NCBI RefSeq assembly: GCF_001277255.1
Contig: NZ_CP012264.1
Location: 4,216,001-4,280,000, forward strand
Length of the DNA stretch: 64,000 nucleotides
Reading direction: 5' to 3'
Source: Cronobacter condimenti 1330
Lineage (GTDB): Bacteria > Pseudomonadota > Gammaproteobacteria > Enterobacterales > Enterobacteriaceae
The notes below the pieces were generated by a model, which worked only from the letters and a program-made list of their open reading frames with translations, was not told the DNA's origin and ran no database searches. A program made the translations under genes and the position numbers. Of the stretch, positions 51,717 to 60,522 are shown one piece after another. Position 1 is the first letter of the stretch, and every line of letters starts with the position of its first letter.

Positions 51717-51889
51717 AATTATCCCTGCCCTGTATCGCCCTGATATTATCCGTCTCCGGTAAACAGCTGGCGACCACGGGGTTTTATCCCTGCGCGACGT
51801 CTCGCAAAGTTTAAAATTCATACCGCCACGCAGTTTTTTGGATTGTGATAAAATCCCCGCTTTCCAGAAAGCGACAGGAAGAGAAGACA

Positions 51890-53101
51890 ATGGGGCTTGC
51901 CGGCAAAAAAATTGTTTTAGGTGTAAGCGGCGGGATAGCAGCGTATAAAACACCAGAACTGGTGCGTCGTCTGCGCGAGCGCGGCGCGGAAGTCCGCGTC
52001 GCGATGACCGAGGCGGCAAAAGCGTTTATTACGCCGCTGAGCCTGCAGGCCGTTTCCGGCTACCCCGTGTCAGACAGCCTGCTCGACCCAGCCGCCGAAG
52101 CCGCGATGGGCCATATTGAACTGGGAAAATGGGCCGATTTGGTCATTCTTGCGCCTGCCACGGCGGATCTCATCGCGCGCGTCGCGGCAGGGATGGCGAA
52201 CGATCTTGTAACGACAATTTGTCTTGCTACGCCGTCCCCCGTCGCCGTCGTGCCCGCCATGAACCAGCAGATGTATCGTAACGGTGCGACACAGCATAAT
52301 ATCGAATTGCTCGCCTCGCGTGGCCTGCTTATCTGGGGACCGGATAGCGGCAGCCAGGCGTGCGGCGATGTCGGCCCTGGTCGTATGCTCGATCCGCTTG
52401 AGATTGTCGAACTCGCCGTTAACCATTTCGCGCCTGTCAACGATCTGCAACATCTCAACATCATGATTACCGCGGGCCCGACCCGGGAGCGTCTGGATCC
52501 GGTGCGTTACATCACTAATGACAGCTCCGGCAAAATGGGGTTTGCGATTGCAGCGGCCGCCAGCGCGCGCGGCGCTCGCGTTACCCTAATTGCAGGGCCA
52601 GTCGCCTTACCAACGCCTGCAGGCGTCGAAAGAATCGACGTCGAAAGCGCCCTGGAAATGGAAGCGGCTGTTCAGCAGCGCGCGCCTCAACAGCAGATTT
52701 TCATCGGTTGTGCGGCGGTTGCCGATTACCGGGCCGAGACGATTTCTGGCGAAAAAATTAAAAAACAGGGCGATGAGCTGACACTAAAAATGGTGAAAAA
52801 TCCGGATATTGTCGCCGGCGTCGCGGCACTCCAGGAAAATCGCCCTTATGTTGTCGGGTTTGCTGCCGAAACAAATAATGTGGAAGAATATGCGCGGCAA
52901 AAACGCCTGCGTAAAAACCTTGATCTGATTTGCGCCAACGACGTGTCGCAAGCCGGTCACGGCTTTAATAGTGATACCAACGCTTTGCATCTTTTCTGGC
53001 AGGAGGGAGATAAAGTCTTACCGCTCGAGCGGAAGGCGCTCCTTGGCCAACGTTTACTGGACGAGATTGTTACCCGTTATGATGAAAAAAATCGACGTTA
53101 A
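51890..53101 (+). CDS. coaBC: Phosphopantothenoylcysteine synthetase/decarboxylase (bifunctional)
   Basis: This 403-residue enzyme carries out two steps of CoA synthesis. The N-terminal CoaC flavoprotein domain (1-190) has GVSGGIAAYKTPEL, active-site His75 (MGHIELGKWAD) and Cys158 (SQACGDVGPGRML). The C-terminal CoaB domain has MITAGPTRERLDPVRY and SSGKMGFAIA for CTP. The SSGKMG motif is preceded by TND where E. coli has SNH. It overlaps dut by 23 bases. Confidence 0.96.
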   Translation: MGLAGKKIVLGVSGGIAAYKTPELVRRLRERGAEVRVAMTEAAKAFITPLSLQAVSGYPVSDSLLDPAAEAAMGHIELGKWADLVILAPATADLIARVAAGMANDLVTTICLATPSPVAVVPAMNQQMYRNGATQHNIELLASRGLLIWGPDSGSQACGDVGPGRMLDPLEIVELAVNHFAPVNDLQHLNIMITAGPTRERLDPVRYITNDSSGKMGFAIAAAASARGARVTLIAGPVALPTPAGVERIDVESALEMEAAVQQRAPQQQIFIGCAAVADYRAETISGEKIKKQGDELTLKMVKNPDIVAGVAALQENRPYVVGFAAETNNVEEYARQKRLRKNLDLICANDVSQAGHGFNSDTNALHLFWQEGDKVLPLERKALLGQRLLDEIVTRYDEKNRR

Positions 53102-53537
53102 GATTCTGGACCCGCGCGTGGGCGAGCAATTCCCGCTGCCGACGTATGCTACCTCTGGCTCAGCAGGCCTTGATTTACGTGCCTGCCTGGACGAGTCCGT
53201 TGAACTGGCGCCGGGTGCGACCACACTCCTGCCAACTGGCCTTGCGATTCATATCGCCGATCCGTCGCTTGCCGCAGTTATCCTGCCGCGCTCGGGGCTT
53301 GGACATAAACATGGCGTTGTGCTGGGCAACCTTGTTGGGCTGATTGATTCCGACTATCAGGGCCAGTTGATGGTTTCCGTCTGGAACCGCGGCCAGCAGA
53401 GCTTCACGATTGAACCCGGCGAGCGTATCGCGCAAATGGTGTTTGTCCCGGTGGTACAGGCTGAATTTAATCTGGTGGAAGAGTTTACCGCTACCGATCG
53501 CGGCGAAGGCGGTTTCGGTCATTCCGGGCGTAAATAA
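53079..53537 (+). CDS. dut: dUTP diphosphatase
   Basis: The trimeric dUTPase hydrolyses dUTP to dUMP and prevents uracil in DNA. Five motifs are visible: YATSGSAGLDLRAC, PRSGLGHKHG, GLIDSDYQGQL, PGERIAQMVF and the C-terminal RGEGGFGHSGR lid. Two adjacent ATG codons (53079, 53082) could start it; the second gives the usual MKKIDVKILD. Linkage coaBC-dut-slmA is conserved. Confidence 0.97.
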   Translation: MMKKIDVKILDPRVGEQFPLPTYATSGSAGLDLRACLDESVELAPGATTLLPTGLAIHIADPSLAAVILPRSGLGHKHGVVLGNLVGLIDSDYQGQLMVSVWNRGQQSFTIEPGERIAQMVFVPVVQAEFNLVEEFTATDRGEGGFGHSGRK

Positions 53538-53663
53538 ACCCGCCCGCGTACACGCGCATTCCTTAAGTAAAATAAAGCGAAAAAATTGCCGCAGGCGAGG
53601 GCCTGCGGACGCTTTGTGGATGCTCGCCTGGCAAGTGTTTATTTTTCAGGGGTATTTTAGAAC

Positions 53664-54260
53664 ATGGCAGAAAAACAAACCGCGAAAAGGAATCGTCGCG
53701 AAGAAATACTTCAGTCTCTGGCGCAGATGCTTGAATCCAGCGATGGGAGCCAGCGTATTACGACAGCGAAACTCGCTGCCTCCGTTGGTGTTTCCGAAGC
53801 GGCGCTTTATCGCCACTTCCCCAGCAAAACCCGCATGTTCGACAGCCTGATTGAATTTATTGAAGACAGCCTAATCACCCGCATTAATCTGATTTTGAAA
53901 GATGAAAAAGAGACGCTGAACCGTCTGCGCCTGATCGTGCAGCTGATTCTTGGTTTCGGTGAACGTAACCCAGGGCTTACGCGTATCCTGACCGGCCACG
54001 CGTTAATGTTTGAGCAGGATCGTTTGCAGGGACGTATTAACCAGCTGTTTGAACGCATTGAAGCCCAGCTGCGCCAGGTATTGCGCGAAAGGAAAATGCG
54101 TGAAGGCGAAGGGTACGCGACGGACGAAGCGTTACTGGCAAGCCAGCTGCTGGCGTTTTGCGAAGGGATGCTGTCGCGCTTTGTTCGCAGTGAATTCCGC
54201 TACAGCCCAACGGCCGATTTCGAAGCCCGCTGGCCTTTACTGGCCGCACAGCTGCAGTAA
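53664..54260 (+). CDS. slmA: SlmA nucleoid occlusion factor
   Basis: This 198-residue TetR-fold protein blocks FtsZ ring formation over the chromosome when bound to its DNA sites. The helix-turn-helix is ITTAKLAASVGVSEAALYRHF (residues about 32-52). It begins MAEKQTAKRNRREEILQSLA as in E. coli. It lacks small-molecule control. A GC-rich hairpin without a T run (CCGCAGGC/GCCTGCGG, about 53589-53608) lies in the gap after dut. Confidence 0.96.
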   Translation: MAEKQTAKRNRREEILQSLAQMLESSDGSQRITTAKLAASVGVSEAALYRHFPSKTRMFDSLIEFIEDSLITRINLILKDEKETLNRLRLIVQLILGFGERNPGLTRILTGHALMFEQDRLQGRINQLFERIEAQLRQVLRERKMREGEGYATDEALLASQLLAFCEGMLSRFVRSEFRYSPTADFEARWPLLAAQLQ

Positions 54261-54280
54261 CGCTCGTGAACAGAAAAAAT

Positions 54281-54305
54281 AAAGGCCGGCTCTCCGGCCT
54301 TTTTT
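54281..54305. terminator. Bidirectional terminator between slmA and pyrE
   Basis: AAAGGCCGG pairs with CCGGCCTTT around CTCT, with A and T runs on the two sides, between the convergent genes. Confidence 0.88.
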
Positions 54306-54311
54306 ATAAGC

Positions 54312-54953
54312 TCAGACGCCGTATTGCTGGCGATAAGCCTCTACCGCGGCCAGATGGTTTGCCATTTCCGGCTTCTCTGACAGATACGCGATCAGTTCAT
54401 TGAGCGAGATAATCGCAATCACCTGACAGCCGTAATCACGCTCCACTTCCTGAATGGCGGAAAGCTCGCCGCGTCCGCGTTCCTGTCGATCGAGCGAAAT
54501 CATGACGCCTGCAAGCGTTGCACCATTCGCCTGGATGATTTCCATAGATTCGCGAATCGCAGTGCCTGCGGTGATAACATCGTCCACCAGCATGACGCGG
54601 CCCTGAAGCGGGCTGCCGACGAGGCTACCGCCTTCGCCATGGTCTTTAGCCTCTTTGCGGTTAAAGCAGTACGGGACATCGCGTTCATGGTGTTCTGCCA
54701 GCGCGACCGCTGTTGTGGTGGCGATGGGGATGCCTTTATAAGCCGGGCCGAACAGCACATCGAAATCGATGCCGGAATCTATCAGCGCCTCGGCATAGAA
54801 CCGGCCCAGCAATGCCAGATCGCGCCCGGTATTAAATAAACCAGCGTTAAAGAAGTAAGGGCTCTGACGCCCGGATTTCAGCGTGAATTCACCAAATTTA
54901 AGAACCTGTTTGTTAAGGGCGAATTCAATAAACTGGCGCTGATACGGTTTCAT
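54312..54953 (-). CDS. pyrE: Orotate phosphoribosyltransferase
   Basis: The 213-residue enzyme joins orotate and PRPP to give OMP in pyrimidine synthesis. The PRPP-binding motif is VMLVDDVITAGTAIRES, and the flexible loop Lys/His/Glu region is KEAKDHGEGG. The ATG at 54953 gives the MKPYQRQFIEF family start; 54986 is rejected. It lies behind the rph attenuator. Confidence 0.97.
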   Translation of the reverse strand: MKPYQRQFIEFALNKQVLKFGEFTLKSGRQSPYFFNAGLFNTGRDLALLGRFYAEALIDSGIDFDVLFGPAYKGIPIATTTAVALAEHHERDVPYCFNRKEAKDHGEGGSLVGSPLQGRVMLVDDVITAGTAIRESMEIIQANGATLAGVMISLDRQERGRGELSAIQEVERDYGCQVIAIISLNELIAYLSEKPEMANHLAAVEAYRQQYGV

Positions 54954-54984
54954 GGCTTTGCTCCTCAAATAGCATATTGCAGGC

Positions 54985-55012
54985 ATAAAAAAGGCGACTC
55001 TTCAGTCGCCTT
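54985..55012 (-). promoter_or_regulatory. pyrE attenuator
   Basis: On the minus strand AAGGCGACT and AGTCGCCTT form a hairpin followed by TTTTTTAT, right after the rph stop and 32 bases before pyrE. In E. coli translation of rph close behind polymerase at low UTP relieves this terminator. The rph frame here ends next to the hairpin, so the same coupling is expected. Confidence 0.88.
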
Positions 55013-55017
55013 AAAAA

Positions 55018-55734
55018 TCAGTTTGCTAACGCCGCCTTCTGCGACGCGATGATCGACTCGATCCCCCCGCGGGCCAGGGCCAGCAAGTCGAGCAACTCTT
55101 CGTGGGTGAAGGGCTCGCCTTCCGCTGTACCCTGAACTTCAATCATGCGGCCGTCTTCGGTCATCACAACGTTCATGTCAGTTTCAGCAGCGGAATCTTC
55201 AACATATTCCAGATCGCATACCGCTTCGCCATTAACGATACCAACCGAGACCGCAGCTACCATGCCTTTCATTGGATTGGTTTTCAGTTTGCCTGCAGCG
55301 ACCAGTGCGTTCAGGGCATCAGCCAGCGCGACGCAAGCGCCGGTAATTGACGCGGTGCGGGTACCACCGTCGGCCTGAATGACGTCGCAATCCAGGGTAA
55401 TGGTGAATTCGCCCAGCGCTTTGAGATCAACTGCCGCACGCAGCGAGCGGGCAATCAGACGCTGAATCTCAAGCGTACGACCGCCCTGCTTGCCTTTTGC
55501 GGCCTCACGGGCGTTACGGGTATGTGTGGAGCGTGGCAACATGCCATATTCGGCGGTGATCCAGCCTTGTCCCTGACCTTTCAGGAAACGCGGCACGCCT
55601 TCTTCAATAGATGCCGTACAAAGTACTTTGGTGTCGCCGAACTCAACCAGCACGGAGCCTTCTGCGTGTTTAGTGTAATGACGAGTCAGGGTAACTGGGC
55701 GCACTTCTGATGCGCTACGGCCTGCTGGACGCAT
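55018..55734 (-). CDS. rph: RNase PH
   Basis: This 238-residue phosphorolytic exoribonuclease trims tRNA 3' ends. It begins MRPAGRSASEVRPVTLTRHY, has RNAREAAKGKQGGRTLEIQRLI and the phosphate-binding ADGGTRTASITGA, and ends IIASQKAALAN. The frame is intact to the normal C-terminus, unlike the frameshifted rph of E. coli K-12. Normal coupling to pyrE is expected. Confidence 0.97.
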   Translation of the reverse strand: MRPAGRSASEVRPVTLTRHYTKHAEGSVLVEFGDTKVLCTASIEEGVPRFLKGQGQGWITAEYGMLPRSTHTRNAREAAKGKQGGRTLEIQRLIARSLRAAVDLKALGEFTITLDCDVIQADGGTRTASITGACVALADALNALVAAGKLKTNPMKGMVAAVSVGIVNGEAVCDLEYVEDSAAETDMNVVMTEDGRMIEVQGTAEGEPFTHEELLDLLALARGGIESIIASQKAALAN

Positions 55735-55859
55735 GGGCATATCTCCGGCTTGTTAACGAATGTGGCTGCGCATTATACGGGCTGAAAGCGCTTATTCCTA
55801 TCCTGTCAGACCTGCGGTAGCTATAATCCCCACATTCACATCAGAAAACGGGTACTTCT

Positions 55860-56723
55860 ATGATCCGCAGTATGACCGCCTACGCCCGGCGAGAAATTAA
55901 GGGTGACTGGGGCAGCGCCACCTGGGAGCTTCGTTCAGTAAACCAGCGCTACCTGGAAACCTATTTCCGTCTGCCGGAGCAGTTCCGCAGCCTTGAACCC
56001 GTGGTGCGCGAGCGCATCCGTACCCGTCTTACACGCGGCAAAATCGAGTGTAGCCTGCGTTTTGAACCTGATGCCAGTGCACAGGGTGAGCTTATCCTCA
56101 ACGAAAAACTGGCGAAACAGCTGGTTTCCGCTGCTAACTGGGTAAAACTGCAAAGCGACGAAGGCGAAATTAACCCCGTCGATATATTGCGCTGGCCTGG
56201 TGTCATGGCCGCACAAGAGCAAGATCTCGACGCCATCACCGCCGAGATCCTTGCTGCGCTGGATGGCGCGCTCGACGACTTTATTATCGCGCGTGAAACT
56301 GAAGGTCAGGCGCTGAAAGCGCTTATCGAGCAACGTCTGGAAGGTGTTAGCGCAGAAGTCACCAAAGTACGGATGCATATGCCGGAAATTCTTCAGTGGC
56401 AGCGCGAGCGTCTGGTATCCAAACTCGAAGAAGCGCAGGTTCAGCTTGAGAATAATCGGCTGGAACAGGAACTGGTTATGATGGCGCAACGCATTGATGT
56501 CGCCGAAGAGCTCGACCGTCTGGAAGCGCACGTTAAAGAAACCTATAACATCCTGAAGAAAAAAGAAGCGGTAGGCCGCCGACTGGACTTCATGATGCAA
56601 GAATTTAACCGCGAATCGAACACTCTGGCCTCAAAGTCAATTAATGCGGAAGTGACCAACTCAGCCATTGAGCTTAAGGTGTTAATTGAGCAGATGCGTG
56701 AGCAGATTCAGAACATTGAATAA
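55860..56723 (+). CDS. yicC: YicC-family endoribonuclease
   Basis: The 287-residue protein begins MIRSMTAYARREIKGDWGSA, the YicC N-terminal domain, and ends in the DUF1732 domain, with AEELDRLEAHVKETYNILKK and GRRLDFMMQEFNRESNTLAS. Members form a hexameric clamp-like RNase; in E. coli YicC promotes decay of the small RNA RyhB. It is divergent from rph and has its own terminator. Confidence 0.95.
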   Translation: MIRSMTAYARREIKGDWGSATWELRSVNQRYLETYFRLPEQFRSLEPVVRERIRTRLTRGKIECSLRFEPDASAQGELILNEKLAKQLVSAANWVKLQSDEGEINPVDILRWPGVMAAQEQDLDAITAEILAALDGALDDFIIARETEGQALKALIEQRLEGVSAEVTKVRMHMPEILQWQRERLVSKLEEAQVQLENNRLEQELVMMAQRIDVAEELDRLEAHVKETYNILKKKEAVGRRLDFMMQEFNRESNTLASKSINAEVTNSAIELKVLIEQMREQIQNIE

Positions 56724-56731
56724 TCTCTGCG

Positions 56732-56753
56732 GGGCCCGTTTGGGCCCTTTTCT
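56732..56753 (+). terminator. yicC terminator
   Basis: GGGCCC-GTTT-GGGCCC followed by TTTTCT, nine bases after the yicC stop. Confidence 0.82.
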
Positions 56754-56913
56754 ATAGCTATCCTGATCGGCATTGGCGTTTCACCGAGCGTAATCATTTC
56801 CCCCCTTCTGTTTCGCTTTAAAAAAACTAATCCGAAACCTCTCGCCTTAGAAAATCTCAATCGTGACCTTACAAGTGAATCGCTACCCTTTGCGGTTTGA
56901 TTAAGGGGGAGCG

Positions 56914-57531
56914 ATGTTACTTCATGTACTTTATTTAATTGGTATTACTGCCGAGGCGATGACGGGCGCGCTGGCAGCCGGACGCCGTCGCATGGATACC
57001 TTCGGAGTCATTATTATCGCGACGGCAACAGCACTGGGCGGCGGCTCCGTAAGAGATATTCTGCTTGGCCATTACCCGTTAGGCTGGGTCAAGCATCCGG
57101 AATATGTTGTCATCGTTGCCGTCGCCGCAGTCATCACGACGTTTGCCGCCCCCGTTATGCCGCATTTGCGACGACTGTTTCTGATTTTGGATGCGCTGGG
57201 ACTTGTCGTCTTTTCTATTATCGGTGCGCAAATCGCACTGGATATGGGTGAAGGCCCGATTATCGCGTCGATAGCCGCTGTTGTGACCGGCGTCTTTGGC
57301 GGTGTACTGCGGGATATGTTTTGCAAACGCATTCCTCTTGTCTTTCAGAAAGAACTCTACGCAGGTATTTCTTTCGCCTCCGCTGTGCTTTATATCGCGC
57401 TGGAACATTATGTCTTCAGTCATGATATTGTGGTGATAGCAACGTTACTGTTCGGTTTTACGGCACGTCTGCTGGCGCTGCGTTTTCGGCTCGGCCTACC
57501 GGTATTTCATTACCGTTCTGGGATGTATTAA
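56914..57531 (+). CDS. yicG: YicG, TRIC-type cation channel family membrane protein
   Basis: This 205-residue inner-membrane protein has about seven membrane segments and the two-repeat layout of the UPF0126/TRIC family: ITAEAMTGALAAGRRRMDTFGV and TALGGGSVRDILLGHYPLGWV in the first repeat, then VTGVFGGVLRDMFCKRIPLVF in the second. Relatives are potassium-permeable channels. A strong AAGGGGGAGCG ribosome site precedes the ATG. In E. coli dinD lies between yicC and yicG; it is absent here. Confidence 0.92.
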   Translation: MLLHVLYLIGITAEAMTGALAAGRRRMDTFGVIIIATATALGGGSVRDILLGHYPLGWVKHPEYVVIVAVAAVITTFAAPVMPHLRRLFLILDALGLVVFSIIGAQIALDMGEGPIIASIAAVVTGVFGGVLRDMFCKRIPLVFQKELYAGISFASAVLYIALEHYVFSHDIVVIATLLFGFTARLLALRFRLGLPVFHYRSGMY

Positions 57532-57608
57532 AAATTTTATATGATGACGCCTGCTGTCAGAGGCAGGCCAGCATCGCCACCATAGTTCCCCTTACCTCAC
57601 CGGACTGG

Positions 57609-59300
57609 TCATGGCAGCGTAAACCCTTCTATTTTCTGTTCCGCCAGCCACCGCGCCAGTGCAGCAATTTTAGGGTGGTGCACGTAACTGACCAGCTGGC
57701 GTGCACGTTCTGCGCCTATCCCCGGCAGCGTTTGCCAACTCAGTTCATCACGTGCCTGCATTTGCTGCCATGAGCCATCAGCCAGCGCTTGCCACGCCCG
57801 AGCCGGTAAGGACAGCCCTAACGCCTTAATCCAACGCTTAAAAGATTGCTGACGCGTAAGATTGAACTGGTGCCAGAGCCGCATCGCGCGTCGAGGACTC
57901 AACCCCGGTGTTTGCTTCAATGCATCGACATTAAGCGAAAGCCAGGAAAAGAGATGTTCAAAGTGGTGGCTGCGCGATAACTGACGCCATGTCGCCTCGC
58001 CCACACCCTTGATATCTAATACAGGTTCTCCACTCAACCAGACCAGACGAGAAATAAATTGCGCCTCACATCCGCTTGATACATAGAGACAACTTAACGC
58101 ATCGAAATGCGCGGAAGGTGGCTCGGGCTTGTTACGCTCCACAGGCCGCCAGACAATAGCATCAAGCCGTGGAATGCCCTGTCCTGCAAGACTCACTTCT
58201 ACCTGATCGCCTTCAGCAAGATCCAGCCTTTGCCAGCGTGCTAATGACCCTACGCTAACTTTCGCGACCTGCTTGTCATCCAGCGTAACGGGCTCCAGCA
58301 GCGCGACTACGCTGATTTTTCCGGTACGGCCGACGGCGAAACGCAATGCTTTGACCTCGGTGACCTGCTTCGCGGGTGGATATTTCCAGGCGGCCACCCA
58401 CGTACCTTCGCCTGGACGCCAGCTTCTCCCGGGCGGCTCATTGCCCTCGCGAACGACCACACCATCGGTACCAAAAGGAAGCGCCTCGCTGAACCACCGC
58501 TCACGTAAGCGCGCGACGTCCGCCACAGAACTCACTGGCTTGCTCCAGGCTTGCGCTAACGGAAACCCGCTTTCCGCAAGCGCCGACAAACGTAAACTCA
58601 TCGCCTTAGGCCCATCCGGCCACGCCCAGATAAAAATATCCAGATTATTAAGCACCGAAGACTCGGTATTGCGCATCATCGCCCCCGCGACGCGAGCACG
58701 CGCGTTGAGCCCACCGTCCTGCTGCTGACGATGCCCGTCCCGGCGTAAAAAAAGCTCGCCCTGCAATACGCTGTCAGCAAGCTCACCGTTCACCTGCTGA
58801 GGAATGGCCGGAATATGACGCGCGCGCGCAGTCCAGTCTTCGCCTCGTAACCCGTCGCCCCGGCTAATGACCTGGCTTAGCTCGCCCTTGCGATAAACCA
58901 GAGAAACCGCGATACCATCGACTTTTGGCTGTACCCAAAGATCGGTTTTTCCTTGCATCCACTGCGATACCGCGGCGGCATCTTTAAACTTTTGTACGCC
59001 AGTGTGGGCGACCGGATGAGGCGTTCGGCCCGCGGCTATGGATAAGGGGGCGTCGCTCACGGCGGGTAGCGCAAAGCAGGCTTGCCACGTTTTTAGCCTT
59101 TGACGCATGCCGTCATAGACCGCATCGCTCACCTTGTTCTCGCCATGCAACCAATAAGCGTCATCCCAGCGCGCCAGCTGATTTTGCAGCGCAGCGACCT
59201 CTTGTCGCGCCTGTGTGGGCGTCCAGCCAGGGCAAGCCGCACTTGCGCTTTCACACGTTAAGCCGATCAGTAATAGTAAAATCGTTATGCGCACGTTCAT
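57609..59300 (-). CDS. ligB: NAD-dependent DNA ligase LigB
   Basis: The 563-residue second DNA ligase of enterobacteria has the adenylation Lys126 in VQPKVDGIAVSL, then LRGEDWTARARHIPAIP, an OB fold, and helix-hairpin-helix repeats near the C-terminus (LPGIGAERARQLVSYV). It lacks the zinc-finger-complete and BRCT regions of LigA. The N-terminus (MNVRITILLLLIGLTCESAS) looks like a secretion signal, a known oddity of LigB whose meaning is unclear. It is divergent from gmk. Confidence 0.95.
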   Translation of the reverse strand: MNVRITILLLLIGLTCESASAACPGWTPTQARQEVAALQNQLARWDDAYWLHGENKVSDAVYDGMRQRLKTWQACFALPAVSDAPLSIAAGRTPHPVAHTGVQKFKDAAAVSQWMQGKTDLWVQPKVDGIAVSLVYRKGELSQVISRGDGLRGEDWTARARHIPAIPQQVNGELADSVLQGELFLRRDGHRQQQDGGLNARARVAGAMMRNTESSVLNNLDIFIWAWPDGPKAMSLRLSALAESGFPLAQAWSKPVSSVADVARLRERWFSEALPFGTDGVVVREGNEPPGRSWRPGEGTWVAAWKYPPAKQVTEVKALRFAVGRTGKISVVALLEPVTLDDKQVAKVSVGSLARWQRLDLAEGDQVEVSLAGQGIPRLDAIVWRPVERNKPEPPSAHFDALSCLYVSSGCEAQFISRLVWLSGEPVLDIKGVGEATWRQLSRSHHFEHLFSWLSLNVDALKQTPGLSPRRAMRLWHQFNLTRQQSFKRWIKALGLSLPARAWQALADGSWQQMQARDELSWQTLPGIGAERARQLVSYVHHPKIAALARWLAEQKIEGFTLP

Positions 59301-59495
59301 CTCCTTCGCATTCTCAGCGAGACGGTAATACGCATATTTTTTACAGGCGAACCCGAATGTTGCGTTTTACGAGGCGTTTTCTAGGCTTTCCGCCCTATTA
59401 CATAAAAGAGACAACTTTTCTGGATAATGTCTCGCAAAGTAACGCAAATGGCCGTTAACCCTGCGACAAAGACTGCGCCAGCGTAGCGCGACGTG

Positions 59496-59501
59496 TATAA
59501 T
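59496..59501 (+). promoter_or_regulatory. Possible -10 element of the gmk-rpoZ-spoT operon
   Basis: A perfect TATAAT lies 48 bases before the gmk start. The hexamer 17 bases upstream (TGCGCC) is a poor -35, so an activator or an alternative spacing would be needed. Confidence 0.5.
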
Positions 59502-59549
59502 AAGGCGGTATACGCACCTCTTTTCGCATATCAACAGACGTAAAAATCC

Positions 59550-60173
59550 ATGGCTCAAGGCACGCTTTATATTGTTTCCGCTCCGAGTGGCGCGGGTAAA
59601 TCCAGTCTTATTCAAGCTTTTTTGAAGACGCAACCGCTCTATGATTCACAGGTTTCGGTATCGCATACCACCCGGAACCCGCGTCCCGGCGAAGTGCATG
59701 GCGAACACTACTATTTTGTTAATCATGACCAATTTAGGGCGATGATTGCCGAAGACGCGTTTCTTGAGCACGCGGAAGTGTTTGGTAACTATTACGGCAC
59801 GTCGCGCGCCGCGATTGAGCAAGTACTGTCAACGGGCGTAGATATTTTCCTGGATATTGACTGGCAGGGCGCACGACAGATCCGTGAAAAGATGCCGCAA
59901 GCGCGCAGTATTTTTATCCTGCCGCCGTCTAAAGAAGAACTGAATCGCCGCCTGCGAGGCCGTGGTCAGGATAGCGAAGAGGTGATTGCAAAACGTATGG
60001 CGCAAGCTGTGGCAGAAATGAGCCATTATGCCGAGTACGATTACCTTATCGTGAATGATGATTTTGATACTGCGCTGGCCGACTTAAAAATCATCCTGCG
60101 CGCCGAACGTCTGCGTATGAGCCGCCAGAAGCAGCGACATGACGCTTTAATCACCAAACTATTGGCAGACTGA
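59550..60173 (+). CDS. gmk: Guanylate kinase
   Basis: This 207-residue enzyme phosphorylates GMP to GDP. The P-loop is SAPSGAGKSS (residues 10-19). SHTTRNPRPGEVHGEHYYFV is the GMP-binding region, and DIDWQGARQIR is a further family motif. Length equals E. coli Gmk. It starts the gmk-rpoZ-spoT-trmH-recG cluster; GDP/GTP supply links it to the alarmone metabolism of spoT. Confidence 0.97.
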   Translation: MAQGTLYIVSAPSGAGKSSLIQAFLKTQPLYDSQVSVSHTTRNPRPGEVHGEHYYFVNHDQFRAMIAEDAFLEHAEVFGNYYGTSRAAIEQVLSTGVDIFLDIDWQGARQIREKMPQARSIFILPPSKEELNRRLRGRGQDSEEVIAKRMAQAVAEMSHYAEYDYLIVNDDFDTALADLKIILRAERLRMSRQKQRHDALITKLLAD

Positions 60174-60227
60174 GCGTAGTTTCAGTATTATGCCCAGTCA
60201 TTTCTTCACCTGTGGAGCTTTTTAAAT

Positions 60228-60503
60228 ATGGCACGCGTAACTGTTCAGGACGCTGTAGAGAAAATTGGTAACCGTTTTGACCTGGTACTGGTCGCCGCGC
60301 GTCGCGCTCGTCAGATGCAGGTAGGCGGCAAAGATCCGCTGGTACCGGAAGAAAACGATAAGACCACCGTTATTGCGCTGCGTGAAATCGAAGAAGGTCT
60401 GATCAACAACCAGATCCTCGACGTGCGTGAGCGCCAGGAGCAGCAGGAGCAGGAAGCCGCAGAACTGCAGGCCGTTACCGCTATCGCTGAAGGTCGTCGT
60501 TAA
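60228..60503 (+). CDS. rpoZ: RNA polymerase omega subunit
   Basis: The 91-residue protein begins [20 protein letters not shown] and ends [13 protein letters not shown], as in E. coli. Omega assists RNA polymerase assembly and forms part of the first ppGpp site, consistent with its place beside spoT. Confidence 0.98.
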
Positions 60504-60522
60504 TTACTTGTGCGGGTAGCCC

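Noticed and set aside
57549..57568. GCCTGC/GCAGGC hairpin between yicG and ligB as a terminator
   Set aside because: The stem is six bases with an eight-base loop and no T run on either strand, so I did not list it as a terminator.
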